Shown: positions 37,606 to 45,976 of the stretch, piece by piece | Numbering within the stretch: the first letter of the stretch is position 1 | Layout of the letters: each line of letters starts with the position of its first letter | Source: Thalassotalea_H castellviae | GTDB lineage: Bacteria; Pseudomonadota; Gammaproteobacteria; Enterobacterales; Alteromonadaceae | Direction: 5' to 3' | NCBI RefSeq assembly: GCF_031846185.1 | Contig: NZ_JAVRIF010000003.1 | Location: 124,001-188,000, forward strand | Length of the DNA: 64,000 nucleotides | Program-made: the position numbers and the translations under genes | Notes under the pieces: model-generated | What the model saw: only the letters and a program-made list of their open reading frames with translations | Told to the model about the DNA's origin: nothing | The model's database searches: none

Positions 37606-38283
37606 TTATGCTCCTTTATTCGCGACACGAGAGCGTTGAAGACTAAGTGCGATTAAGGCAAGCAATAAAATAGCGAAACTTTTTGGCTCTGGTACTTCTG
37701 TCGAATTAGCTGTCAACGAGACATTATCAATCGTTAACATAGAGCTATAAGATTCTTGATTAAAACCTGCTTGAACCGTGAAATCTAGAAACCAATTAGT
37801 TTGATTATTAAAGCTTGAATTTAAAGCGGTTGTAAATGTACCTGCGCCTGAAATACCACTTGGCGAGATTAAAAATCCGGCATTGCCATCTGCGCCAAAT
37901 AAATTACCATTGCCATCATTTAAGCTGACAAAAAAGAAATCTGAGAAATCATTATTGATATCGAAGCTGGTAAAACTCCAATCAAAGCTTAAACGTAACT
38001 CGTCACCGCTGGTGGTAAAATCGAGTGCAGTGAATAATGTATTGGCATCAAAAGCTGTCGCGCCATTGAAATAATCTATACTGATTTTTGCCTGACACTC
38101 TCCGGCATTGTTCATGATTGAAAAATCCCCTGTTGAGCCGGGATCACCCGAACCATCAGTATCTTTTTGCCAATGATCAAAATTACAGTTTTGAAAGTCC
38201 CCATTGGTGATAACGCTTGCTTGAACTTGCCAGTTCAGCAAACAGGTCACACAGAAAGTTAGTAATGCTATTTTTATTCTCAT
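37606..38283 (-). CDS. PEP-CTERM sorting-domain protein
   Basis: A 225-residue secreted protein. It has a Sec signal (cleavage near QASV, residue 23), a beta-rich body starting ITNGDFQNCNFDHWQ like the carbohydrate-binding-like NPF/DUF642 type, and a C-terminal PEP-CTERM tripartite tail: VPEP (about residue 197), a hydrophobic helix and a basic end (LQRSRVANKGA). Exosortase would process it and deliver it to the envelope or matrix. It is the first gene of the pullulanase operon, so a role in alpha-glucan capture or a starch-linked matrix is plausible. No exosortase gene lies in the window. Confidence 0.88.
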   Translation of the reverse strand: MRIKIALLTFCVTCLLNWQVQASVITNGDFQNCNFDHWQKDTDGSGDPGSTGDFSIMNNAGECQAKISIDYFNGATAFDANTLFTALDFTTSGDELRLSFDWSFTSFDINNDFSDFFFVSLNDGNGNLFGADGNAGFLISPSGISGAGTFTTALNSSFNNQTNWFLDFTVQAGFNQESYSSMLTIDNVSLTANSTEVPEPKSFAILLLALIALSLQRSRVANKGA

Positions 38284-38413
38284 TATCGCAATCCTTTATA
38301 TATTTTTATAATTATGGAAGTTATGAATACCAAGGATTGATTTATTCAAGCGAGTAAATCACTCAGTATTCAAGCCTGACTTTCATTAAACGAAAATTGA
38401 GCAATTTATGGTG

Positions 38414-38443
38414 ATGAATACGTATTCATGAATACGTATGCAT
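38414..38443. promoter_or_regulatory. Tandem palindromic operator of the PEP-CTERM/pullulanase operon
   Basis: Two overlapping copies of a 16-base palindrome: ATGAATACGTATTCAT (38414-38429, perfect) and ATGAATACGTATGCAT (38428-38443, one imperfect pair), 14 bases apart. About 131 bases before the PEP-CTERM gene. The even palindrome with a CG centre suggests a LacI-family (MalR-like) regulator; the regulator is not in the window. Confidence 0.65.
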
Positions 38444-38484
38444 GATTTGATGGCAGTTAAAAGCGAGGTTTTTAATGGTTGAGT

Positions 38485-38514
38485 AACAGGCTTATATTTT
38501 TATATAAGCCTGTT
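38485..38514 (-). terminator. Hairpin downstream of the chemoreceptor gene
   Basis: A perfect 12-base inverted repeat (38485-38496 with 38503-38514), 6-base loop, 56 bases past the chemoreceptor's stop. It lacks a strong T tract, so it may be an inefficient terminator or just a stabilising hairpin. Confidence 0.5.
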
Positions 38515-38569
38515 CTTGCAAGCGGTGTGATAATTCAATAACAGGCTATGTAGAGTTAGGTAGGGTTAT

Positions 38570-40201
38570 TTATGAAGTTTTAAAATGCTTCATTAAAGTT
38601 TCAAGCTCATCGGTTAAAGTAGTTAATACTTGTGTGGCATTTTTACCTGCATGGGCTAATTCAACCGCTTCATGCGAACTTTCGGCAATCATATTTATGC
38701 GACGTGAAATATCATCACCGACTTTATTTTGCTCATCGGCGGCGGTTGCGATATGGCTATTCATATCAGTGATTGCACTTAATGATTGAGCGATTTGATT
38801 TAACGCTTCCGCCGCTTCTTGAGTTTGACTCACGGTATTGATGCTCGAAGTTTTACTCATACTCATAGTTTCAACACCACGATGAGAGCCTGACTCAAGA
38901 CGTTCAATCATATTTTGAATTTCTGTGGTACTGTCTTGAGTTCTTTTTGCCAAGTTTCTAACTTCATCTGCGACCACAGCAAAACCTCGCCCTTGTTCGC
39001 CAGCGCGAGCAGCTTCAATGGCGGCATTCAGGGCTAATAAGTTGGTTTGATCAGCAATGCCACGAATTACATCTAATACCGAAACGATATTTGAAACATC
39101 ATTACCTAATTCAGTGATAACCGTACTCGCTTCGTCAATTTGAGTCGCTAAATTTTCGATTGACTCTACCGCTGAATCAACAATTTCATGTGCTCTTATA
39201 CCTTGTTGATCGGCTTCGCTTGTAGATTGTGCCGCTGCGCTAGCATTGTCAGATACAGTTTGCGAAGAAGCCGACATTTGCGTCATTGCAGTGGCAACCA
39301 TATCAATTTCACATCGTTGTTCTTCAAACGTGCGATCTATTTCAATGGTGCGATTATTGGCATCATGGGTTTCATTTCTTAATTTGTGTACTGAACTATC
39401 TATACTGCCTAAAATGCTTGCCATCGATTCTCTTAATTGGATCATAGAACCAAAAATTGAATCAGGTCTAGCAGTGCAGTTTTCTGAGGTGGTTGAGCCG
39501 GTTAAGTCACCCGCAGCTACTCTTTGTACTAGGCGTAATACTTGTTTTGGCTCACCACCTAAATCATCTAATAACTTGCGAGTTGACCAAAAAAGTAATA
39601 CCCCCAAAACACCGGTTAATATTAAACAAATCAAAACTTGCCATTTTGCGCTAGCCCAAAAACGTGCCTCTACCTCTGTAAAGCCGATGCCAGTGCCAAC
39701 GTACCAACCCCAAACAGGCGTCTTTTGAGCTATGGACAGTTTTTCTTCAATAGAGCCATCTGCTTGTTTTTGGCTCCACTCATATTGTGCAATACCCGTT
39801 GGATTATTACGTACGGCATTTTGCAAAATTTTACCCACGCTGTTGCCTTTACTGTCTTTAAAATCATTAAAACTGGTGCCGTGGAGTTGAGGATCTAAAG
39901 GTGTGGCAATAAAGTTCATGTTCTCATCTGCGACATAAACGTATTCTGTTTTATGGTATTTATTTTCGCGAAGTACTTGGGTAGCAAGCTCTTTTGCTTG
40001 CGCTTCAGTCATTTTACCACTAGCGACATATTTTTCGATTTCAGAAATAACATTAAAAGTGGATTTGAAAAGCTGTTCAACTCTTGCTTGATTATCATCA
40101 CTACTCGCTATTCTTAATGTGGTTAAACCAACAATCATGACCATAAGAAATGACGCCAGAATAAGCCCAATTAATGCCCCAACTTTTAAACTTAACTTCA
40201 T
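38570..40201 (-). CDS. Methyl-accepting chemotaxis protein with single Cache domain
   Basis: A 543-residue chemoreceptor. TM1 (about residues 8-30), a periplasmic single Cache domain (about 35-185; EYVYVADENMNFIATPLD), TM2 (about 188-208), a HAMP region (about 210-265) and a long cytoplasmic coiled coil with the invariant hairpin tip ALNAAIEAARAGEQGRGFAVVADEVRNLA. It signals through CheA/CheW. No CheB/CheR-binding pentapeptide is visible at the C-terminus. Ligand unknown; single-Cache receptors often sense small organic acids. Monocistronic. Confidence 0.94.
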   Translation of the reverse strand: MKLSLKVGALIGLILASFLMVMIVGLTTLRIASSDDNQARVEQLFKSTFNVISEIEKYVASGKMTEAQAKELATQVLRENKYHKTEYVYVADENMNFIATPLDPQLHGTSFNDFKDSKGNSVGKILQNAVRNNPTGIAQYEWSQKQADGSIEEKLSIAQKTPVWGWYVGTGIGFTEVEARFWASAKWQVLICLILTGVLGVLLFWSTRKLLDDLGGEPKQVLRLVQRVAAGDLTGSTTSENCTARPDSIFGSMIQLRESMASILGSIDSSVHKLRNETHDANNRTIEIDRTFEEQRCEIDMVATAMTQMSASSQTVSDNASAAAQSTSEADQQGIRAHEIVDSAVESIENLATQIDEASTVITELGNDVSNIVSVLDVIRGIADQTNLLALNAAIEAARAGEQGRGFAVVADEVRNLAKRTQDSTTEIQNMIERLESGSHRGVETMSMSKTSSINTVSQTQEAAEALNQIAQSLSAITDMNSHIATAADEQNKVGDDISRRINMIAESSHEAVELAHAGKNATQVLTTLTDELETLMKHFKTS

Positions 40202-40502
40202 ATTACATCCTCAATAAAGGTTGATTGATCTTGAATGAATAGCTATTTCAGCAGAAATGCTTAGTGGTATTTTGTGCAAAGAATTTAACTGATTAACCCG
40301 CATAAATTTTTGTAAGCTATGTTTTTAATATTACCTTACAAGATTAGCACTAAATGGAATATTTTTTGTAGTAAATTGATAAGAAACAATACTTAAGCAC
40401 AAGTATAATTTCTAAATGGGAAATCGGCGTTTCTCATTCTCTTAGATCTTTACCTTGGTTAATTGGCAATATTTACTTTTTGCTAAAGCGCAAGGAATAA
40501 TA
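40202..40502. other. Intergenic region upstream of the chemoreceptor
   Basis: About 300 bases. Minus-strand GCCGATTT (40421-40428) resembles a sigma28 -10 element, but no TAAA box stands at the required distance and it is 220 bases from the gene. Nothing else recognised. Confidence 0.35.
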
Positions 40503-41582
40503 TTAACGCGTAACTATGCGCGTTAATTTATCTTCAGCAGCATGAAGTAAATGGAAAAAGTGTAATTGATTTTTGGCTCTGTCAAGATTATGACTGGTAT
40601 GCTTAGTGTGAAAATAATTGTCGCCATCTATATAGTCCGTGAGGAAACGAATACCAATCATAAAAGGTAATAATTGTGCCCCGATAATTAAGCTTTCTCG
40701 TTCTGTTTGTGTGATATTGCCAGCGAAACTATTAATGTAAGACTCTGCTAAGGCTTCGAAAATATCCATTCTTATTTGCATATCTTCTAGTGCCACACCG
40801 TCTTCGGGTAAAGTTGAACAACAGGTTCGAACCATATCGCCAAAATCATGCATGATAAAGCCAGGCATACAAGTATCTAAATCAATAACGGCTATCGGTT
40901 TTTTAGTGTCACTATTAAATAATAAGTTATTAATTTTAGTATCGTTATGAGTTACTTGCACAGGAAGCACAGCAACTAACTCGGCAACTTTTTTGATAAA
41001 ACTGACTTGTTCAAAGCAAAAATCAACCAAGTGTTGGCAATCACTTAATCGTTTTTTCGGATCTTTTTCTACAACCGCTTTTAATTGCGCTAAGCGGGAA
41101 TCAAGGTGATGAAAATTTGGAATTATTTCCGCCAATTGATTTGCCGGAAAGTCACTTAACGCTGAGGTAAATTGACCGAATGCAGCAGCCACTTGATGCG
41201 CTTGCTCTGTGGTTTCAACCGCTTCAACTGTGTAACAATTTGGGATAAATTGAATTGCTCGCCAATAATTGTCGTTTACTATTACCGTAGGAGAATGATG
41301 TTTAGCCGTTAATTGCCACATTGGCTCTAACGAATATTGCTGACGTTCTTTTTTTTCTTGTAGATGCTTGTTAATCAGCTCAGCGTTGTTTATTACCTGA
41401 GTAGGATTTTTAAAAACATGATGATTAATTTTTTGTAGAACAAAGTTTTGTTTAACGCTTTTCACTAAATAGGTTTGATTTATTAAACCATTGCCCAGTG
41501 CTGAAACTTTGCTATTTTCTATCGAGCAATGATAAAAAGGCAAAACTTCATGCAAAGCGTTATTTTCTACAAGGTTATTCAT
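40503..41582 (-). CDS. APH-fold sugar kinase, N-acetylhexosamine 1-kinase (NahK)-like
   Basis: A 359-residue phosphotransferase of the aminoglycoside-kinase fold, the same size as NahK. Kinase motifs are VTHNDTKINNLLF (catalytic Asp and Asn, about residue 215) and AVIDLDTCMPG (metal-binding Asp, about 235). The N-terminal INQTYLVKS and FVLQKINHHVF match NahK-like proteins. It would make GalNAc- or GlcNAc-1-phosphate. The ATG at 41582 is preferred over an in-frame TTG at 41591. It lies 20 bases after the nucleotidyltransferase gene and is the last gene of the trio. The sugar is inferred from context. Confidence 0.82.
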   Translation of the reverse strand: MNNLVENNALHEVLPFYHCSIENSKVSALGNGLINQTYLVKSVKQNFVLQKINHHVFKNPTQVINNAELINKHLQEKKERQQYSLEPMWQLTAKHHSPTVIVNDNYWRAIQFIPNCYTVEAVETTEQAHQVAAAFGQFTSALSDFPANQLAEIIPNFHHLDSRLAQLKAVVEKDPKKRLSDCQHLVDFCFEQVSFIKKVAELVAVLPVQVTHNDTKINNLLFNSDTKKPIAVIDLDTCMPGFIMHDFGDMVRTCCSTLPEDGVALEDMQIRMDIFEALAESYINSFAGNITQTERESLIIGAQLLPFMIGIRFLTDYIDGDNYFHTKHTSHNLDRAKNQLHFFHLLHAAEDKLTRIVTR

Positions 41583-41602
41583 GAAAGGCAAATGTCCAAT
41601 GA

Positions 41603-42541
41603 TTAGCTTTTATTCTTGATAATTTGGTTTTCAGATAAAGAGGCGAACCAACCTTTATCAGCCAACTCAGAAAGTTTGCTATTCACATTCTCTGAATCGG
41701 CCGCATATGTTACGCCAAACCACTCATCGTGTGAAGTTAAAACCTTGGTTGGCTTTGCGCTTTGAGTATTTAACAAGGCAATAGCGTCTGGTAAGTAGCA
41801 TTCTTTTTCATTGCTTTGTGTGGGGTTCAACTCTTTAGCATCAAAAGTGTTGAGCAATAATTGACGTAATATTGGAAATATCTGTTGGTCAAAATACCAA
41901 AAATTCATCGAGACTAAGGTGTTTTCAGCTAACGTTTGTTTAGGGAGATGAATCGTTTCACCGTATATATTTTTACCTTCTTGGCGAATATTCTCGTACT
42001 CAGTTAAGGTTAATAATTCATGGGTATTTGCAAGCTGGCATATGCCTCTATTGACGCCACCATAATCAGATAGCGTTTTTTTTAGTTGATAGGCAACCAT
42101 AGCTGGTGAGTCACTTTGAGATAAAGTCGACACTAAATTAAACGCTTGCTTTCCATAATAATCATCAGCATTTATGACGCAAAAGTTACCAGAAAGAACT
42201 TCTCTTGCACACCATAATGCATGAGCGGTGCCGAGCGGTTTTTTTCTTGTCGGTGCTATTTCACATTCACTGGGTAGATCGGCGTTTTCTTGAAAAACAA
42301 TGTTGTATTTAATGTTGTCAGGTAAGTAATTAATCACTTTTTCAATCAGTTGTGCTTGATGATTGGCTTGCGTAATAAATACAACATGTTGACAACCATT
42401 GTCTATGGCATGACAAATATTATAGAGCATTAAGGTTTTATTTAAGCGCCCAAACGAATGGAACTGTTTAGCACCGCCAAAGCGAGAACCTCTTCCCGCT
42501 GCCAATATCACTAAGCTAGTTGTTGAAAAGTTTTGCGTCAT
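41603..42541 (-). CDS. Sugar-phosphate nucleotidyltransferase
   Basis: A 312-residue NTP transferase of the GT-A-like fold. The nucleotide-binding signature LVILAAGRGSRFGGAKQF is at the N-terminus (about residues 11-28), PLGTAHALWCA near 95, and the metal-binding INADDYYG near 115. It would convert a sugar-1-phosphate made by the adjacent kinase to a nucleotide sugar. The ATG at 42541 is preferred: it lies 4 bases after the GH109 stop, while the upstream start at 42589 would overlap that gene and add 16 residues unlike the fold. Precise substrate unknown. Confidence 0.82.
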   Translation of the reverse strand: MTQNFSTTSLVILAAGRGSRFGGAKQFHSFGRLNKTLMLYNICHAIDNGCQHVVFITQANHQAQLIEKVINYLPDNIKYNIVFQENADLPSECEIAPTRKKPLGTAHALWCAREVLSGNFCVINADDYYGKQAFNLVSTLSQSDSPAMVAYQLKKTLSDYGGVNRGICQLANTHELLTLTEYENIRQEGKNIYGETIHLPKQTLAENTLVSMNFWYFDQQIFPILRQLLLNTFDAKELNPTQSNEKECYLPDAIALLNTQSAKPTKVLTSHDEWFGVTYAADSENVNSKLSELADKGWFASLSENQIIKNKS

Positions 42542-42545
42542 ATCG

Positions 42546-44012
42546 TTAACTAATAATGCCAAGAGGTTGTGCACTTTGCCATACACCACGCGTGAAATCA
42601 GGGATATCTTTACTGTTACTTCTATCTGTAACTGAGTCTGCGCTTAAAGGTGCGATCACCGACCATGCGGCGGCATCATAAACATCTTGGTCGAGTGCTT
42701 CACCATGGCGTAAGCAATAAATCATTCGCCATAACATTAAAAAGTCCATGCCGCCATGACCGCCATTTTGCTTGGCCGCTTCGCCCATTTTTAACCATAA
42801 CGGGTGGTCATACTCGGCTTGCCATTTTGCTAATTGATGATCCCAGCGATGAAAACTTGGCGATGAAGGTTTACGCCCTTTTTGGCCAAAGTCTTGCCAT
42901 TGTTTAAGTGCTATTTGGTAATCACGTTCATATTGCTCTGCTATTTTCGTCGGCGGTGTTTCTATCGCAATTCTACTTGGAAAGCCAGCAAAGGCGCCAT
43001 TCGTTCCTTGAATATAGTTATGACGAGAATAAGGCCTTGGCGTTGTTGTATCGTGTTGCACCATAATACTGCGACCGAGTTTGGTTTTAATCACAGTGGT
43101 GTTCATATCACCGTTAATATAATTTAACTGGTTGCGTTCATGATCAGCAGGAAATTCCCGTTGAGCGTAGGCTTTTCTTCCTAATGCAGGAGAACTAGTA
43201 GAGGTTAAATAATCAAAACGATCGCCACGATTAATATTCATATATTGTGAAACGGGGCCTAAACCATGAGTTGGATATAAGTTGCCTTGCATTTTTGTAT
43301 GCCAGTAGGTACGCCAAGATCCTGTTTTTCTATCTGTTTCTTTCATTTGCCAGCGTAACTCGTGAATATAAGCAGCTTCCCCGTGTAACAGTTCGCCAAA
43401 TAAACCATGGCGTGCCATATTTAACACCATTAATTCATCACGCCCGTAACAAACATTCTCCATCATCATGCAATTTTTTTGCGTACGCTCGGCGGTGTCT
43501 ACGAGTTGCCAACATTCTTCAACCGTCGTTGCTGCTGGAACTTCAACAAAAGCATGTTTGCCACTTTCCATGGTGTCGACAGACATGGGAGTATGCCAAC
43601 GCCAAGGGGTTGAAATAATCACAATATCAATATCTTGTCTGTTGAGCATATCTTTATATGATAAGTCCGAGCCAGTATATTGGTCAGGGGCTGATAATCC
43701 TTGTGCTACGACATATTGATTGGATTTATCTAAAACATCTTGATGAATATCACAAATTGCTTTTATTTCAACGCCTTCTATATGACAACAATGTTTGACA
43801 TGCCCATAACCACGTTCACCAACGCCAATAAAGCCAACTCTTACTACAGGCATTTTTGCGGAGGTTAACCCCATTACTGTTTTATGTTTTGAAATTGGCG
43901 ATTTTTTAGGAACCTGAGTAAAGGTATCTGCAGTTGCTTGGCTAGCGGAGATAGTCGCGGCGGTGACGGCAGCGACAGATTTTATAAAGTTGCGACGATT
44001 AAATTTACTCAT
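42546..44012 (-). CDS. GH109-like alpha-N-acetylgalactosaminidase (Gfo/Idh/MocA fold)
   Basis: A 488-residue NAD-dependent Gfo/Idh/MocA-family protein close to GH109. A twin-arginine signal (NRRNFIKSVAAVTA, residues 5-18) implies folded export. The Rossmann motif VGFIGVGERGYGHVKHC starts near residue 58; further family motifs are FVEVPAATTVEECW, THGLGPVSQYMNINRGD and GGHGGMDFLMLWRM. GH109 enzymes remove terminal alpha-GalNAc by an NAD-dependent oxidation-elimination mechanism. First gene of a trio with a nucleotidyltransferase and kinase, suggesting release and salvage of GalNAc. GH109 versus plain oxidoreductase needs testing. Confidence 0.85.
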   Translation of the reverse strand: MSKFNRRNFIKSVAAVTAATISASQATADTFTQVPKKSPISKHKTVMGLTSAKMPVVRVGFIGVGERGYGHVKHCCHIEGVEIKAICDIHQDVLDKSNQYVVAQGLSAPDQYTGSDLSYKDMLNRQDIDIVIISTPWRWHTPMSVDTMESGKHAFVEVPAATTVEECWQLVDTAERTQKNCMMMENVCYGRDELMVLNMARHGLFGELLHGEAAYIHELRWQMKETDRKTGSWRTYWHTKMQGNLYPTHGLGPVSQYMNINRGDRFDYLTSTSSPALGRKAYAQREFPADHERNQLNYINGDMNTTVIKTKLGRSIMVQHDTTTPRPYSRHNYIQGTNGAFAGFPSRIAIETPPTKIAEQYERDYQIALKQWQDFGQKGRKPSSPSFHRWDHQLAKWQAEYDHPLWLKMGEAAKQNGGHGGMDFLMLWRMIYCLRHGEALDQDVYDAAAWSVIAPLSADSVTDRSNSKDIPDFTRGVWQSAQPLGIIS

Positions 44013-44162
44013 GTTTAAATGCTTTTTTAAAATTGCTAAGGTGGTGAATAAGTTACTTGTCGATTACGGCTATTGCAAGATGTGGACGTTGAATTGTTGT
44101 CGATTAAAAGTATACATACCTTTAACACTGACACACTTGAAACTAGCTTCGTGAAGTGCTGA

Positions 44163-44176
44163 TAAAAGCGCTTTTA
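44163..44176. promoter_or_regulatory. LacI-like palindrome upstream of the GH109 trio
   Basis: Perfect 14-base palindrome TAAAAGCGCTTTTA, sharing the AAGCGCTT core of the laminarin operators but with different outer bases. It is 151 bases before the GH109 start and about 380 before mraZ. Probably a site for a different LacI-family regulator. Confidence 0.45.
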
Positions 44177-44353
44177 GTCATTTATGCCCTTTCATTTTGA
44201 ATAAACGCGTGTTTAACGTCTTGTTTTAAAGTAAAATTCATCCTCTTTGATTTTTTCAACTTTTATAGTCGCCACTTGTGATGTCAAATCCCGCCCCTAA
44301 ATGACAAAAAACCGTTAAAAAATTAATTTTTTCATCATTTTTGGGGATAGAGA

Positions 44354-44368
44354 TCCACAAAACCCCAC
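44354..44368 (-). promoter_or_regulatory. MraZ-like box pair on the minus strand
   Basis: Minus strand GTGGG-N5-GTGGA (CCCAC at 44364-44368, TCCAC at 44354-44358), the same 10-base period as the triple box near mraZ but inverted and about 125 bases upstream. It may be an additional MraZ contact or chance. Confidence 0.35.
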
Positions 44369-44438
44369 AAATTCATCACCTTCGCTAAATCCCTTAATTT
44401 TATTAGTGATCGTCGCGATCGAAATAACAATTCTTTGC

Positions 44439-44468
44439 TTGACATAACTTTGCATTTCTCACTAAACT
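44439..44468 (+). promoter_or_regulatory. Predicted promoter of the dcw cluster (Pmra)
   Basis: Perfect -35 TTGACA (44439-44444) with a -10-like TAAACT (44463-44468) at an 18-base spacing. The triple MraZ box starts 9 bases later, the layout known from E. coli. The rest of the 532-base gap 44013-44544 is AT-rich and has no gene. Confidence 0.6.
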
Positions 44469-44476
44469 GTATAAAT

Positions 44477-44501
44477 GTGGAGAAAAGTGGGAAATTGTGG
44501 A
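44477..44501 (+). promoter_or_regulatory. MraZ operator: three GTGGR repeats
   Basis: GTGGA, GTGGG and GTGGA at 44477, 44487 and 44497, each separated by exactly 5 bases. This 10-base periodic array is the known binding pattern of MraZ, which represses its own cluster. It lies 43 bases before mraZ. Confidence 0.85.
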
Positions 44502-44544
44502 TCTTAAGATTCCATGACTCATTCTAAAAAATAAAAATAGGGTT

Positions 44545-45003
44545 ATGTTTAGAGGCACCAGTTCAATTACGCTTGATAGCAAAAATAGAATCACGATACC
44601 AACTAGGTATCGCGAAGAGCTATTTGCTGATTGCCAAGGAAAAATGGTGTGCACTGTTGATATTCAACACCCTTGTTTATTGCTTTATCCACTTCCTGAA
44701 TGGGAAGAAATTGAATTAAAACTTTGTGGGTTATCCAGTATGAATCCACAAGAAAGATTGTTGCAACAAGTTTTACTTGGCAATGCGTCAGATTGTGAAA
44801 TTGATAAAAGTGGTCGTTTATTAATTAATGGTCCGTTGCGTCAACATGCCGGCTTAGATAAAAACATTATGCTAGTAGGGCAGTTGAAAAAGTTTGAAAT
44901 TTGGAGCGAGCAAGCTTGGCAAGGTCAAATGCAGCAAGGCATTGCTAAAATACAATCAGGTGAAATTGAACTTACAGAACGATTACTTGATCTGTCTTTA
45001 TAA
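44545..45003 (+). CDS. mraZ: MraZ transcriptional regulator
   Basis: A 152-residue protein with two AbrB-like MraZ repeats, each with a DxxxR motif: ITLDSKNRITIPTRYREEL (about residues 8-26) and CEIDKSGRLLINGPLRQHAGL (about 84-104). It forms ring oligomers that bind GTGGR repeats and control the dcw operon. First gene of the cluster, directly downstream of such repeats. Length is typical. Confidence 0.97.
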   Translation: MFRGTSSITLDSKNRITIPTRYREELFADCQGKMVCTVDIQHPCLLLYPLPEWEEIELKLCGLSSMNPQERLLQQVLLGNASDCEIDKSGRLLINGPLRQHAGLDKNIMLVGQLKKFEIWSEQAWQGQMQQGIAKIQSGEIELTERLLDLSL

Positions 45004-45034
45004 ATAGAATTATTAGCTAACGGCGTTTACAAAA

Positions 45035-45976
45035 ATGCATACAGATAAGTCTCATATTTCTGTGTTGCTTGACGAAGCAATTACAGGACTCGCGATTAAA
45101 CCAGACGGTATCTATATCGACTGTACGTTTGGTCGCGGCGGCCACTCGGGACTTATTCTTTCTAAGCTCTCTGACCAAGGGCGACTAATAGCCATCGACC
45201 GAGATCCTACTGCAATCTCAGCAGCGAAGAAATTTGCTGATGACTCCCGTTTTAGTATCGAACATCATGGCTTTGCTGATCTTCAGCAAATAGCGGAAAA
45301 ACACCAGCTGTTAAGTCAAGTAGACGGCATTCTGCTCGACTTAGGTGTTTCTTCTCCGCAACTCGATGAAGCTGAACGTGGCTTTAGTTTTATGAAAGAT
45401 GGCCCTCTTGATATGCGTATGGATACGTCACGTGGCCAAACCGCTGCTGAATGGCTAGCAACTGCCGATGTGGAAGATATTACTTGGGTGTTGCGTACCT
45501 TTGGGGAAGAAAAACATGCTTGGCGTATTGCTAACGGCATCGTTGATTCGCGCGAAGAAAACCCGTTAACCCGTACCGGCGAACTTGCGGCATTAATCAA
45601 AAAAATTGCGCCGCAACGTGAAATTAAAAAGCATCCCGCAACAAGAAGTTTTCAAGCGATTCGCATGTATATCAATAGCGAACTTGAGCAAATAGAAAAG
45701 GCATTAAATGCCTCATTAAATGTCTTAAAAGAAGGCGGTCGCTTAGTTGTGATTAGCTTTCATTCTCTTGAAGATCGTCTTGTTAAACAATTTATGAAAA
45801 AGCATTCACAAGGAAAAAAAGTACCTCGGGGTATGCCGATCAGTGAAGCTGAGTTAAATAAAGGCAAAAAATTAATGTTAGTCGGTAGAAAACATAAACC
45901 GAGTAAAACGGAAGTAGAAGAAAATGTCCGCTCGCGCAGTTCCGTGATGCGAGTGGCGCAGAGATTGGCTGAGTAA
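45035..45976 (+). CDS. rsmH: 16S rRNA (cytosine(1402)-N(4))-methyltransferase RsmH
   Basis: A 313-residue SAM-dependent methyltransferase (MraW). The N-terminal HISVLLDEAITGL, SAM-binding DCTFGRGGHSG (about residue 33) and LLDLGVSSPQLDEAERGFSF (about 103) are diagnostic. It methylates C1402 in the ribosomal P site. Its stop codon shares one base with the ftsL start. Confidence 0.97.
   Translation: MHTDKSHISVLLDEAITGLAIKPDGIYIDCTFGRGGHSGLILSKLSDQGRLIAIDRDPTAISAAKKFADDSRFSIEHHGFADLQQIAEKHQLLSQVDGILLDLGVSSPQLDEAERGFSFMKDGPLDMRMDTSRGQTAAEWLATADVEDITWVLRTFGEEKHAWRIANGIVDSREENPLTRTGELAALIKKIAPQREIKKHPATRSFQAIRMYINSELEQIEKALNASLNVLKEGGRLVVISFHSLEDRLVKQFMKKHSQGKKVPRGMPISEAELNKGKKLMLVGRKHKPSKTEVEENVRSRSSVMRVAQRLAE

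Noticed and set aside
40421..40455. Sigma28 promoter for the chemoreceptor gene
   Set aside because: A GCCGATTT element is present but the TAAA box is not at 15 bases and the gene is 220 bases away.
42542..42589. Longer start for the nucleotidyltransferase
   Set aside because: It would overlap the GH109 gene and add residues not part of the fold; the ATG at 42541 sits 4 bases after the previous stop.
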